Notes under the pieces: model-generated
The model's input: the letters and a program-made list of their open reading frames with translations, nothing else
The model's database searches: none
Told to the model about the DNA's origin: nothing
Assembly (NCBI RefSeq): GCF_036226745.1
Contig: NZ_CP109013.1
Location: forward strand, 2,914,001 to 2,978,000
Length of the DNA stretch: 64,000 bases
Direction: 5' to 3'
Origin: Streptomyces sp. NBC_00683
GTDB taxonomy: Bacteria > Actinomycetota > Actinomycetes > Streptomycetales > Streptomycetaceae
In this document: in pieces, positions 7,904 through 15,939 of the stretch
Layout: each line of letters opens with the position of its first letter
How positions within the stretch are numbered: the stretch's first letter is position 1
Translations under genes and position numbers: made by a program

Positions 7904-9154
7904 TCAGGCTCCGGAGAGGGCTGCGGCCAGCGGCCCGGCGTCGAGGGCGGAGATCACCCCTGCCAGGTCCACGGCGTCGCTCGCCGGCCCCTGGCACACG
8001 GGCAGGCAGACGGGACCGCGCGGTCCGCCGCCCATCCGGCGCAGGAACGGCGTGAGCACGGCCTGGGGCCCGATCTCGACGACGTGCGTGGGTGCCTGCT
8101 GTGCCAGCAGGCTGCGCGCGGCGTCGGCGAACCGGACGGGTGCGGTGATCTGTTCGGTCCAGTACGGGGCGTAGAGCGGCTCGGTGGCCAGCCGGCCGTA
8201 CACCGTCGAGTAGAACGGCACCCGGGCGGCTCCGCCGGGCATCCGTCGGACGATCGCTTCGAACTTGGGGACCACGGGGGCCATCAGCGGGGAGTGGAAG
8301 GCGTGCGACACGGCCAGGTGGCGGCAGCGGATGCCGCGCTCGCCGAGCCGGACCTCGATGCGCTCCAGGGCGGCACGGTCGCCGGACAGGACGATCGCCT
8401 TCGCCGCGTTGATGGCGCTGATGCCCACGGCGGGTTCGGCGGAGACGAGCTCGGCGGCCTCGTACGGCGTGATGCAGATGGCCATCATGCCGCCGCCCGG
8501 CGGCAGGTACTGCATGAAGGCGCCGCGCATCGAGACGAGCTTCGCGGCGTCGGCCAGGGTGAGCGCCCCGGCGACGGTGGCGGCGGCGAACTCCCCGATG
8601 CCGTGGCCGAGTACGGCCACCGGGCGCACCCCGGCCTCCTCCAGTGTCCTGGCCAGGGCGTACTCGACGGCGAACAGGGCGGGCTGGGTCAGCGCGGTGC
8701 GGTGGATCGCCGGGTCGTCGGCGAGGATCAGCTTCACGATGGACTGCTTGGTCCACGGCATGATCGCGGCGTCGGCCTCGTCGAGGAAGGCGCGGTAGCC
8801 GGTGGAGTTCAGGTAGAGCCCGGAGGTCATCCCCGGGTGCTGGGAGCCCTGGCCGGTGAAGACGAACGCGGCGCGGATCTGGCTGCCGCCCTGGTTCACG
8901 TCCCGCATCGCGAGGAAGTCGGCGAGCTGGCGCACGGTGGGGTAGGCCCAGATGTCGTCGGGCTCGATGAGGGGGCCGAACTCCTCCTCGATGTCGCCGT
9001 AGAGGCTGAGCGCGGCCACCGAGTCGAGGCCCTCCTCGGCCAGCGGAACGGTGTCCTCCACCGGGCGTCCGATGTAATGCGCGACCCGTTCGCTCAGCCA
9101 CTCGCGGTGGGCCACCGCGAAGTCGTCCTGGGCGCGGGGCGGTTGGTCCTGCAT
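7904..9154 (-). CDS. ACP-acyltransferase didomain protein with substituted AT nucleophile
   Basis: 416 aa from ATG 9154. The N-terminal acyl carrier domain (about 10-85) has phosphopantetheine Ser45 in EEGLDSVAAL. The C-terminal part is a malonyl-transferase-fold AT (about 95-400: FVFTGQGSQHPGM, then the active-site His in VSHAFHSPLM). The catalytic elbow reads GHGIGE, not GHSxGE: Gly185 replaces the nucleophilic serine (codon GGC), so ordinary transacylation through a Ser-acyl intermediate is not expected. It may be structural, an acyl-ACP docking protein or a degenerate hydrolase. It follows the acyl-CoA dehydrogenase and FAAL genes, with which it likely handles a FAAL-loaded acyl chain. 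Confidence 0.88.
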   Translation of the reverse strand: MQDQPPRAQDDFAVAHREWLSERVAHYIGRPVEDTVPLAEEGLDSVAALSLYGDIEEEFGPLIEPDDIWAYPTVRQLADFLAMRDVNQGGSQIRAAFVFTGQGSQHPGMTSGLYLNSTGYRAFLDEADAAIMPWTKQSIVKLILADDPAIHRTALTQPALFAVEYALARTLEEAGVRPVAVLGHGIGEFAAATVAGALTLADAAKLVSMRGAFMQYLPPGGGMMAICITPYEAAELVSAEPAVGISAINAAKAIVLSGDRAALERIEVRLGERGIRCRHLAVSHAFHSPLMAPVVPKFEAIVRRMPGGAARVPFYSTVYGRLATEPLYAPYWTEQITAPVRFADAARSLLAQQAPTHVVEIGPQAVLTPFLRRMGGGPRGPVCLPVCQGPASDAVDLAGVISALDAGPLAAALSGA

Positions 9155-9231
9155 GAGTCTGCTCCCTGTCGGGCTCTGGGGCGGGGGGCGCCCGGGGCGG
9201 TCGGGGGTACGGGGGTGGCTGCCGGGGGTGT

Positions 9232-10965
9232 TCAGGCGAGCGGCGAGCTGTAGAGGTCGTAGCTGCGCCGGTTGTGCAGCCGGGCCATGACCTCGTCCAG
9301 GGCGAGGCGCTCGCAGTCGGCCGGGCGGTCGGGCAGCGGCAGCCCGAGCCGTCTGACCAGCCGGTACAGCACCGCGGTGGCCCAGGCGGGGGAGGCCAGG
9401 AAGGAGTCGACGCGGTCGGCGGGCGCATGCCGCTGTTCGCGCCACACCCCGAGCGCGGCAGCCCCGGCGAGCACCAGGGTGTAGCGGTCCGCGAGGCCGA
9501 AGCTGTACGGGCTGGAGAGCGCCTCCCGGTCGCCCTGCTGCACCTTCTCGAACGCCTTCTTCAGCTCGACGAGCTCCCCCGTGAGCGCCCTGGCCAGGAA
9601 GCGCAGGGTGGGGCCGCCCTCCCCCTCCTCGCCCTGCCCTCCTGCCGCTTCGAGCAGATCCGTGCAGGCGACCAGGGTCGCGGCGAGCGGGTCGCCGTCG
9701 CCTAGCAGGACCGGCTGGGACAGGTCCAGGGGCGGCAGCGGCTCGTGCGGGCGGAACAGGCCGGGGGGCGGTTCGGGGTCCGCGAACCAGGCGTGCCGCG
9801 CGAAGTACGGGAGCTGGGGCAGGATGCTGACCTGCCGGCCGGCGCTGCCCGCGTGGCCCAGCGAGGTGACAGGCAGGTCGCGGCGCTGCTTCTGGAACAT
9901 CCCGTACGCGCCGTCCTGGGCGAACGTTTCCTCACCCAGCACCGACGACATCTCGTCCATGCTCTCGGCCACGAGCTTGGGTGCCAGATAGGCGGCGGCC
10001 GCCGCGTAGGCACTCATCTGCCGGGGCAGCAGGTGCAGCGCCCTGGTCGCGACCAGGGCGAGGCAGTCGATGACCAGCAGGTCGAGGAATCCGCCCGTCA
10101 GCACGTCGCGCACGTGCTGCACGTCCAGCGACGAACGGCCGTCCGCCCGGGTCCGGTTGGCGAACCGGGCGACGGTGCGCAGTGCGGTGTCGGCGCCGGC
10201 GAGCACGATGGACGGGATCAGCCCCCGGATGAGCAGCGAGGAGCGCAGCGACAGTTCGTAGCCGTCGCCGATCTCGCCGAGGACGGCGCTCTCCGGTACG
10301 GGGCAGTCGGTGATCCGCAGTCCGCCGAACTCCGCGCTGCGCATGCCCGTCGTGGTGCGGCGGGCCAGGTCCTCGACCCGGTCGGCGGGCAGTTCGTCGC
10401 GGTCGAGCAGCAGCACCGTGTGGCTGCGGCCGCGGGCGGCGCCCTCCGTGCGGGCGAAGATGACGAGGCCGGTGGCGCGCGAGGCGTTGGCGATGGCGGA
10501 CTTGCTGCCGTCGAGGATCAGGCCGCCGGGGACGGTGCGTGCGGTGAACTCGTCGCGGACGAAGTCGTTGCCGTGCGCGACCTCGTGCCGGGCCACGGCG
10601 ACGCGCCGGCCGCCGAGGAGCAGCCGGGCGGCGTGGCCGCGCTGTTCGGGGTCGCCCGCGGTCCACACCGGGGTGGTGGCGAAGAAGCAGTTGAGCCCGT
10701 AACCGAAGCCGAGGGACGCGTCCCGGCGGAAGACGGGGCGGAGGATCCGCCCGAGCACGTCCATCCGCTCCAGCCGGCCGCCCACATCGGCGGGCACGAA
10801 CTCGGCGTTGAGGTCGAACGCGTCCAGCACCTGTTCGGCCTCGGGCAGCACCTCGCCCGCCGCGTCGGCGGCGAGCAGGGCGGCGGTGCCGAGCGGGTTC
10901 GCGGGGTCGTCGAGGGGGCCGAACGCCCGCTCCAGGGTGTCGATCCGCTCCTCTGCCGTGGTCAT
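9232..10965 (-). CDS. Acyl-CoA/acyl-ACP dehydrogenase family protein, FAAL-associated
   Basis: 577-aa flavoprotein, longer than classical 380-aa acyl-CoA dehydrogenases because of a C-terminal extension. It retains the family middle domain (VAVARHEVAHGNDF, GLILDGSKSAIANAS, TTGMRSAEFGGLRI) and the helical C-terminal domain. Its ATG overlaps the FAAL stop by 4 bp (ATGA), so the two are made together. The likely role is alpha,beta-desaturation of an acyl group loaded by the FAAL on a carrier protein, as in ligase-dehydrogenase-ACP cassettes of other clusters. The substrate chain cannot be deduced. Confidence 0.88.
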   Translation of the reverse strand: MTTAEERIDTLERAFGPLDDPANPLGTAALLAADAAGEVLPEAEQVLDAFDLNAEFVPADVGGRLERMDVLGRILRPVFRRDASLGFGYGLNCFFATTPVWTAGDPEQRGHAARLLLGGRRVAVARHEVAHGNDFVRDEFTARTVPGGLILDGSKSAIANASRATGLVIFARTEGAARGRSHTVLLLDRDELPADRVEDLARRTTTGMRSAEFGGLRITDCPVPESAVLGEIGDGYELSLRSSLLIRGLIPSIVLAGADTALRTVARFANRTRADGRSSLDVQHVRDVLTGGFLDLLVIDCLALVATRALHLLPRQMSAYAAAAAYLAPKLVAESMDEMSSVLGEETFAQDGAYGMFQKQRRDLPVTSLGHAGSAGRQVSILPQLPYFARHAWFADPEPPPGLFRPHEPLPPLDLSQPVLLGDGDPLAATLVACTDLLEAAGGQGEEGEGGPTLRFLARALTGELVELKKAFEKVQQGDREALSSPYSFGLADRYTLVLAGAAALGVWREQRHAPADRVDSFLASPAWATAVLYRLVRRLGLPLPDRPADCERLALDEVMARLHNRRSYDLYSSPLA

Positions 10966-12707
10966 CGCTGCCTCCCCGCTGCCAGCAGCAGCTCGACCTC
11001 GGGCTCGATCCGCTGGTGCAGCGGGGTGAGCTCACCGCGCAGGAACAGCCGGCGCATGGCCGCCCGCTCCACCTTTCCGCTCGTCGTGCGGCGTACCGTG
11101 CCGGGCCGTACGAGCAGCACCCCGGCGGTACGGACCTCGTACTCCTCGCCGAGACGCTGCTGGACGGCGGCGGCGAGTGCCGCGAGGTCTATGTCGTACC
11201 GGCTCCGGGCCCGCAGCTCCTGGACGATGACGATGCGTTCGCGGGCACCGGGCACCGCGAAGGCGGTGGCGGCCCCGAAGAGGCCGCTGACCTGCTGCAC
11301 CGTGCGTTCCAGGTCCTGCGGATAGAGATTGCGCCCGGCGACGACGATCATGTCCTTGAGCCGGCCGGTGACGTGCAGCAGGCCGTCGTGCAGGGCGCCG
11401 AGGTCACCGGTGCGGAGATAGCCGCCGCCACCGCCGTCGATGCGGCAGTCGAAGGCCGCCGCGGTCTCCGCGGGGCGGGCCCAGTAGCCGGGTCCCACGC
11501 TCTCGCCGCGGACCCAGATCTCCCCGATCCGGCCGTCCGGCAGCTCGCGGCAGGTCTCCGGGTCGACGATGCGCAGCTCGACGGACGCGGCGGGGCCGCA
11601 GTGCGCGAGGGTGCGGCCGGGTCCGGTGGGGGCGGTGAGCCGGCCGGCCTCCAGCGCGGCCGCGTCGACGGTGCGGGCGGCGGCGGCCGGGGCGGTGCGG
11701 GTGCCGGAGACCATGAGGGTCGCCTCGGCCAGGCCGTAGCAGGGCGCCAGGGCACCGGGGCGCAGTCCGGCAGGGGCGAAGCGCTCGGCGAACTGGGTCA
11801 GGGTGGCGGGGTCGATGGGCTCGCCGCCGTTGACGGCGACCTCCCAGCGGGACAGGTCGAGGCCCGCGAGCTGCGAGTCGTTGATCCTGCGTACGCACAG
11901 CTCGTACGCGAAGTCCGGGGCGCCGCTGACCGTCAGCCCGTACCGCGAGATGGCCTCCAGCCAGTTCGCGGGCCGCTTGACGAACGCGGCCGGCGACATG
12001 AGCACGGCGGTGCCGCCGAGCCACAGGGCGTGCAGGAGCTGGCCGACGAGTCCCATGTCGTGGTGGAGCGGCAGCCAGCCGCCCATCCGGATGCCGGGAC
12101 GGGTGCCGAGTGCTTCCTGGATGGCCCGCTGGTTGGCGAGCAGACTGCGGTGGGTGACGACCACGCCGCGCGGGTCACGGGTGGATCCGGAGGTGTACTG
12201 GAGGTAGGCGACCGTGTCCGGTCCGGGCACGAAGGGCTGCCAGGGCTCGGGGGCGTGGGTGGCTGCGGGGCCGTCGGCCAGGAGGCAGACGACGTCGCCG
12301 TGCCCGGTGCGGGCGAGCAGCTGGGAGACCTCCGCGGCCTCGTCGGTGGAGGTGAGCACGCAGACGGCGGCGGCCTCCTTGACGATCCCGGCGATGCGGT
12401 CGTCGTGGTGGCCCCGCCCGCCGGGCGGGGCGACGGGTACGGCGACGGCTCCCGCGTACAGGCAGGCGAGGAAGCCGGTGACGAACAGGGCGCGTGAGCG
12501 GTGCGCGATCAGTACCCGCTCCCCCGGTTCCACATGACGGCGCAGTGCGGTCGCCAGGGTGCGGGCCGAGCGGTCGAGTTCCGCGTACGCGATCGTCTGC
12601 GGCCGCAGGCTGCCGTCGCGCTCGGTGAGGAGGATCAGCGCCTCCCGGTCCGGCGTCTCGGCGGCCTGGGCTTGGATGTGTTCCGTAAAGGTCCGGTGAC
12701 CTCTCAC
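10962..12707 (-). CDS. Fatty acyl-AMP ligase (FAAL)
   Basis: Acyl-adenylating enzyme of the ANL superfamily, 581 aa, that activates a carboxylic acid and loads it on an ACP. Visible motifs are YLQYTSGSTRDPRGVVVTH (P-loop-like), GGWLPLHHDMGLVGQLL (the FAAL-typical HHDMGL), CYGLAEATLMVS, LRTGDLG and GRLKDMIVVAGRNLYPQDLE. Start GTG 12707 is chosen because a GGGAGGGGG site lies just upstream; the reading frame is open further but has no ligase similarity. First gene of an apparent FAAL, dehydrogenase, ACP-AT, PPTase operon. Substrate unknown. Confidence 0.93.
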   Translation of the reverse strand: MRGHRTFTEHIQAQAAETPDREALILLTERDGSLRPQTIAYAELDRSARTLATALRRHVEPGERVLIAHRSRALFVTGFLACLYAGAVAVPVAPPGGRGHHDDRIAGIVKEAAAVCVLTSTDEAAEVSQLLARTGHGDVVCLLADGPAATHAPEPWQPFVPGPDTVAYLQYTSGSTRDPRGVVVTHRSLLANQRAIQEALGTRPGIRMGGWLPLHHDMGLVGQLLHALWLGGTAVLMSPAAFVKRPANWLEAISRYGLTVSGAPDFAYELCVRRINDSQLAGLDLSRWEVAVNGGEPIDPATLTQFAERFAPAGLRPGALAPCYGLAEATLMVSGTRTAPAAAARTVDAAALEAGRLTAPTGPGRTLAHCGPAASVELRIVDPETCRELPDGRIGEIWVRGESVGPGYWARPAETAAAFDCRIDGGGGGYLRTGDLGALHDGLLHVTGRLKDMIVVAGRNLYPQDLERTVQQVSGLFGAATAFAVPGARERIVIVQELRARSRYDIDLAALAAAVQQRLGEEYEVRTAGVLLVRPGTVRRTTSGKVERAAMRRLFLRGELTPLHQRIEPEVELLLAAGRQR

Positions 12708-12834
12708 GCCTCCCCCTCCCATGTCGTGGCACCGTCCCCGGGGACGGGCCACGGCTGGCTCTGCTGTGGGCAAGGTAGGCGCGGACCCTTGAGGGGTCCT
12801 CGACCTCGCCCGTGGACGTACGGCGAATTCCGCT

Positions 12835-13026
12835 TCACGGCGCGGTCCAGGTGACCGGGTGCCGGTAGCCGCCACGTTTGACGGTCCATCCGGCGTAGGC
12901 CGCCTTGGTCTCCTCGTCCGGTTCGCCGGAACGGCGGACCAGGGCGAGCAGCACGGCGGTCACGGCCGCCAGCTCGGCCTCGTCGGGCCGGCCACGGAGC
13001 ACGGTGATGCGCATCGGATTCGCCAT
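12835..13026 (-). CDS. Acyl-CoA carboxylase epsilon subunit
   Basis: Small 63-aa protein with the N-terminal pattern ITVLRGRPDEAELAAVTAVL and the C-terminal Trp-containing tail (AGWTVKRGGYRHPVTW) of actinobacterial AccE/PccE subunits, which stabilise the alpha-beta carboxylase complex. It belongs functionally with the beta subunit at the left edge though separated by 11 kb. It starts at ATG 13026. Confidence 0.85.
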   Translation of the reverse strand: MANPMRITVLRGRPDEAELAAVTAVLLALVRRSGEPDEETKAAYAGWTVKRGGYRHPVTWTAP

Positions 13027-13072
13027 GACGACAGCGTGCTCCCACCTGCTCGAAGCGTGCTCGCGCCCGGGA

Positions 13073-13114
13073 CGCGCCGGAGCCGAGGACCTGGTGGCCC
13101 TCGGCTCCGGCGCG
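13073..13114 (-). terminator. Hairpin terminator downstream of the ABM-domain gene
   Basis: Perfect 16-bp inverted repeat (13073-13088 with 13099-13114, stem starting CGCGCCGGAG) beginning 21 bp past the stop at 13135. It has no U-tract, as is common in Streptomyces. Confidence 0.6.
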
Positions 13115-13134
13115 GGTGGAGGCGGTACGGGGTG

Positions 13135-13764
13135 TCAGACCAGGACGCGTTCGTACGCGAGGTGACGGGTGCGTTCCACGAGGACGTCCGCGCTCTCGCG
13201 CATCTGCTCGGTCAGCGCGGTGTATCCGCCGTCGGCCAGGGCGCGTTCGCAGTCGTCGGTGTCGCGCCACCACTGGATGCCCGTGTACACGTCGGGGCGG
13301 AGGGTGGAGCGCAGCAGATCGCTGCCGCCGAAGCCGCCGAGCCGGCCGAAGTGCTCGTCCGCCTCGGCGAAGCGCCGTTCGAAGAGCGCCGGGTCACGGA
13401 AGATCCGGGCCCGGGTCAGCACGACGTTCTCCGCCCCGACCACGGCGTCCTCCTTCAGCACCCGCGCCACGCTGACGGCCTGGTCCACCTCGGTGTTGAC
13501 CATCGGGCCGAGCTGTTTGACGTGGGCCTGGAAGGTGTCGTCGTGGACGGTGTTCAGGAAGCCCCGCATGGTCCGCCAGTGTCCGAGGTGGACGAACACC
13601 TCGGGGCGCTCGACGAGTTGGACGGTCACCAGGAAGTCGAAGTCCTGGCGTCTGCGCAGGTATTGGGAGTGATCCCTGAACTCGCGCTCGAACCGCCCGG
13701 TGTCGCCCTTCACCTCGAACCGGTTGACCACGGTGACGGGTGTGTCCTGACTACGACTGTGCAC
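13135..13764 (-). CDS. Antibiotic biosynthesis monooxygenase (ABM) fold protein
   Basis: 209-aa protein with two ferredoxin-like alpha/beta repeats of the ABM type (VTVVNRFEVKGDTGRFE and VVLTRARIFRDPALFERRF starts; DVYTGIQWWRDTDD). Members in aromatic polyketide clusters act as cofactor-free anthrone-type oxygenases or as cyclases; which applies here cannot be told. GTG 13764 is chosen because GGAGG precedes it by 6 nt; the start lies inside the 3' end of the aromatase/cyclase gene, so the two are coupled. An upstream ATG at 13791 is the alternative. Confidence 0.75.
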   Translation of the reverse strand: MHSRSQDTPVTVVNRFEVKGDTGRFEREFRDHSQYLRRRQDFDFLVTVQLVERPEVFVHLGHWRTMRGFLNTVHDDTFQAHVKQLGPMVNTEVDQAVSVARVLKEDAVVGAENVVLTRARIFRDPALFERRFAEADEHFGRLGGFGGSDLLRSTLRPDVYTGIQWWRDTDDCERALADGGYTALTEQMRESADVLVERTRHLAYERVLV

Positions 13765-14737
13765 GCGCTTCCTCCGCGAACTGCTTGGCATGACGCAAAG
13801 TGGTGGAACTGTTCGTACCGAGTGCCTTGCGCACCAGCGCGCGTGCCTCGGCGAGGGTGGCCTGCGGGCCCAGCGCGGTGCGTACGCCCGCGGGGTCCAG
13901 GGTCACCGTGTGCCACGAGGTGGCCCTGACCGTACCGTCCCCCAGTGACTCGATGACCCAGCGGCCCGTGTGTCCGGCCATCGCGACCGGTACCCGGAGC
14001 TGCTTGTAGACGATGACGTCGCGGTCCTCGAAGCAGACCCGGACCGAGGTGGTGTTGTGCGTGGAGCCGTCCGGGCTGCGGGTGTCCATGTCCATGTGCT
14101 GGATGCCCGGCTCGTCCTCGGTGAGGTCGAGGCGTGCCACGTGCGGCAGCCGCTCGGGCCACAGGTCGGCGCGGTCCAGGAAGGCGAACACGTCGCCGGC
14201 CGCCCCGAACACGGTCTCGGAGTCGCTGAAGGTGAAGTGGAGTTCCTCGCGGGCGTCGCCCTGCTCGGCGGTGTTCTTCAGGGCGAGGAGCTCGGCGCGG
14301 CTGTTGCCGTCGACGGCGCTCTCGATGAGCTCCTCCGCGGCCGGGTCGCCGTCGACGGCACGGTAGTCGTGCAGCAGCGTGACGCGGGTGGTGCCGTCCT
14401 CGAGCTCCTGGACACGCCACTCGCCGCCCATCGAGGCGACGGGGGCGGCCGTGACGACCTGGCGGAAGGTGATGGTGCGGGCGGCCGGGTCCAGGACCCG
14501 GCGCGAGGTCCAGGTGCGGACCTTGTCACCGGCGACTGCCCAGATGCGCAGGAGCTGCTCGCCGCCGTCGGCGGGGGCCTCCTCCAGCACCTCGACGTGC
14601 ACGGTGGGGCCGAACACCTGGGGCCACTCGGCGACATCGGCCACCAGCGCGTAGACGGCCTCAGGTGCTGCCGCCACGGTGATGGAGTGCTCCGTGACAT
14701 GGAGTGCTTCGGTTTCGGACGTAGCGGTCGGCGCCAC
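13751..14737 (-). CDS. Didomain aromatase/cyclase (SRPBCC), type II PKS
   Basis: 328-aa protein with two START/Bet v1-like SRPBCC domains (about 18-160 and 165-320), the arrangement of ActVII-type aromatase/cyclases that direct first-ring cyclisation and aromatisation of a C9-reduced polyketide. Segments VTEHSITVAAAPEAVYALVADVAEWPQ and DVFAFLDRADLWPERLPHVARL mark the starts of the two repeats. The GTG start at 14737 follows a GGAAGG site. Together with the ActIII-like ketoreductase at 43.7 kb it identifies the pathway as a reduced aromatic polyketide. Confidence 0.93.
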   Translation of the reverse strand: MAPTATSETEALHVTEHSITVAAAPEAVYALVADVAEWPQVFGPTVHVEVLEEAPADGGEQLLRIWAVAGDKVRTWTSRRVLDPAARTITFRQVVTAAPVASMGGEWRVQELEDGTTRVTLLHDYRAVDGDPAAEELIESAVDGNSRAELLALKNTAEQGDAREELHFTFSDSETVFGAAGDVFAFLDRADLWPERLPHVARLDLTEDEPGIQHMDMDTRSPDGSTHNTTSVRVCFEDRDVIVYKQLRVPVAMAGHTGRWVIESLGDGTVRATSWHTVTLDPAGVRTALGPQATLAEARALVRKALGTNSSTTLRHAKQFAEEARAQS

Positions 14738-14830
14738 GGCAGACCTTCCCTTCGACAGTCCGCAGCAAGGCGGATCACAAGGCTGACATGAATGGCTCAA
14801 GCGAAACTGGAGAACCGGTGGACCCGCTTG

Positions 14831-14880
14831 GACCGACCGGCACATGGGGCGCGACGCCGCCCCCCATGTGCCGGTCGGTC
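14831..14880 (-). terminator. Hairpin terminator downstream of the Ser-type KASIII gene
   Basis: Perfect 19-bp inverted repeat, 14831-14849 with 14862-14880, directly after the stop codon at 14881. Confidence 0.65.
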
Positions 14881-15915
14881 TTACGCTGCGGCCCAGCCGG
14901 GGCGTTCGAGGATGTCCAGGACGGCGCAGCCCCAGCTGTATCCGGCGCCGACGCTGACCAGGACGATCCGGTCGCCGGGCGCCGCCCGGCCGGAGACCGT
15001 CAGATGGTCCAGGCCGGCGAACTGGTCACCGGCGCCGAGGTGTCCGACCGTGCGGCTGAAGTCCCAGGTGGTGCGGGCGGGGTCGATGCCGAACGGCTTG
15101 TAGTAGATGGAGGTCAGGCGCCGTTTCCCGAAGTGCGGCAGCACCACCCAGTCGGCTTCGGAGAGTTCGCTGCCGGCGTCGGCCAGCGCCTGCTTGATGA
15201 CCGTCTGCTGGCCGTTGTGCGCCCGGGTGATGGCGTACGAGATCCCGGCGCGGCCGACGAAGGACCGTTTCGCGGCCTCGAAGTCCACGGGCATGCGGTG
15301 GCCGAACGGTGCTGTGGTGAACGGGTCGTCGCCGCGGTGCAGCGGCTCCAGCTCGGGGTCCGCGTACAGCGCGAGCGAGACCAGCCGGGCGAAGCCGCCG
15401 CGCCGGGAGAGCACGAGCGAGGTGGCGCCGTCGGCGTACGGGGTGCCGGGGTCGGTGTTCCAGCGGTCGATGCCGGGGGCGCAGAACCGGTCGGCGGTGG
15501 TGAGCAGCGCGTCGCTGTGCCCGTGGCCCGCGGTGAGGTAGGCGGTGGCCAGATCGAGTGCGGCGAGCCCGCCGTTGGACATCTGCCGGATCTCGATGGC
15601 CTGGCAGGTGTTGCCGAGTGCCTCGCGCTGGATGTAGGAGGCGACGGGCCACAGGTCCTGGCCCTGGTGGTAGGTGTCCGCGTGCAGCAGCAGATCGACA
15701 TCGCCGCCGTGGGTGCCGGCCCGCTCCAGGGCGGTCCGGGCGGCGGCGGCGGCCATCTCGGCTGCCGACTCGTGGGGCGAGTACGCCACCGATTCCATGC
15801 CGGTGGCCGCTGCCACCCGGGGCGGGCACGCCCCGGAGGCGACGGCGTCGGCCACCGGGATGCGGGAGGGAAGCCGTGTGGAGGTCCCCCGTATGTAGAC
15901 GTCTTCCAGACGCAC
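14881..15915 (-). CDS. KASIII-like acyltransferase/starter enzyme with Ser in place of Cys
   Basis: 344-aa thiolase-fold protein of the FabH/CerJ/DpsC group. The nucleophile position reads QMSNGG, giving Ser113 where KASIII has Cys. His261 (VVLPHFG) is kept, and the FabH Asn is replaced by a GHLGAGD motif with Asp297, the triad pattern of CerJ-like acyltransferases. DpsC of daunorubicin biosynthesis also uses Ser to select a propionyl starter, so starter selection or O-acyl transfer are the two likely roles. GTG 15915 has GGAG 5 nt upstream; GTG 15921 is in frame but without a spaced site. Neighbours are the aromatase/cyclase and citramalate synthase genes. Confidence 0.88.
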   Translation of the reverse strand: MRLEDVYIRGTSTRLPSRIPVADAVASGACPPRVAAATGMESVAYSPHESAAEMAAAAARTALERAGTHGGDVDLLLHADTYHQGQDLWPVASYIQREALGNTCQAIEIRQMSNGGLAALDLATAYLTAGHGHSDALLTTADRFCAPGIDRWNTDPGTPYADGATSLVLSRRGGFARLVSLALYADPELEPLHRGDDPFTTAPFGHRMPVDFEAAKRSFVGRAGISYAITRAHNGQQTVIKQALADAGSELSEADWVVLPHFGKRRLTSIYYKPFGIDPARTTWDFSRTVGHLGAGDQFAGLDHLTVSGRAAPGDRIVLVSVGAGYSWGCAVLDILERPGWAAA

Positions 15916-15939
15916 TGTCACTCCAAGGAAGGTCGGGGA

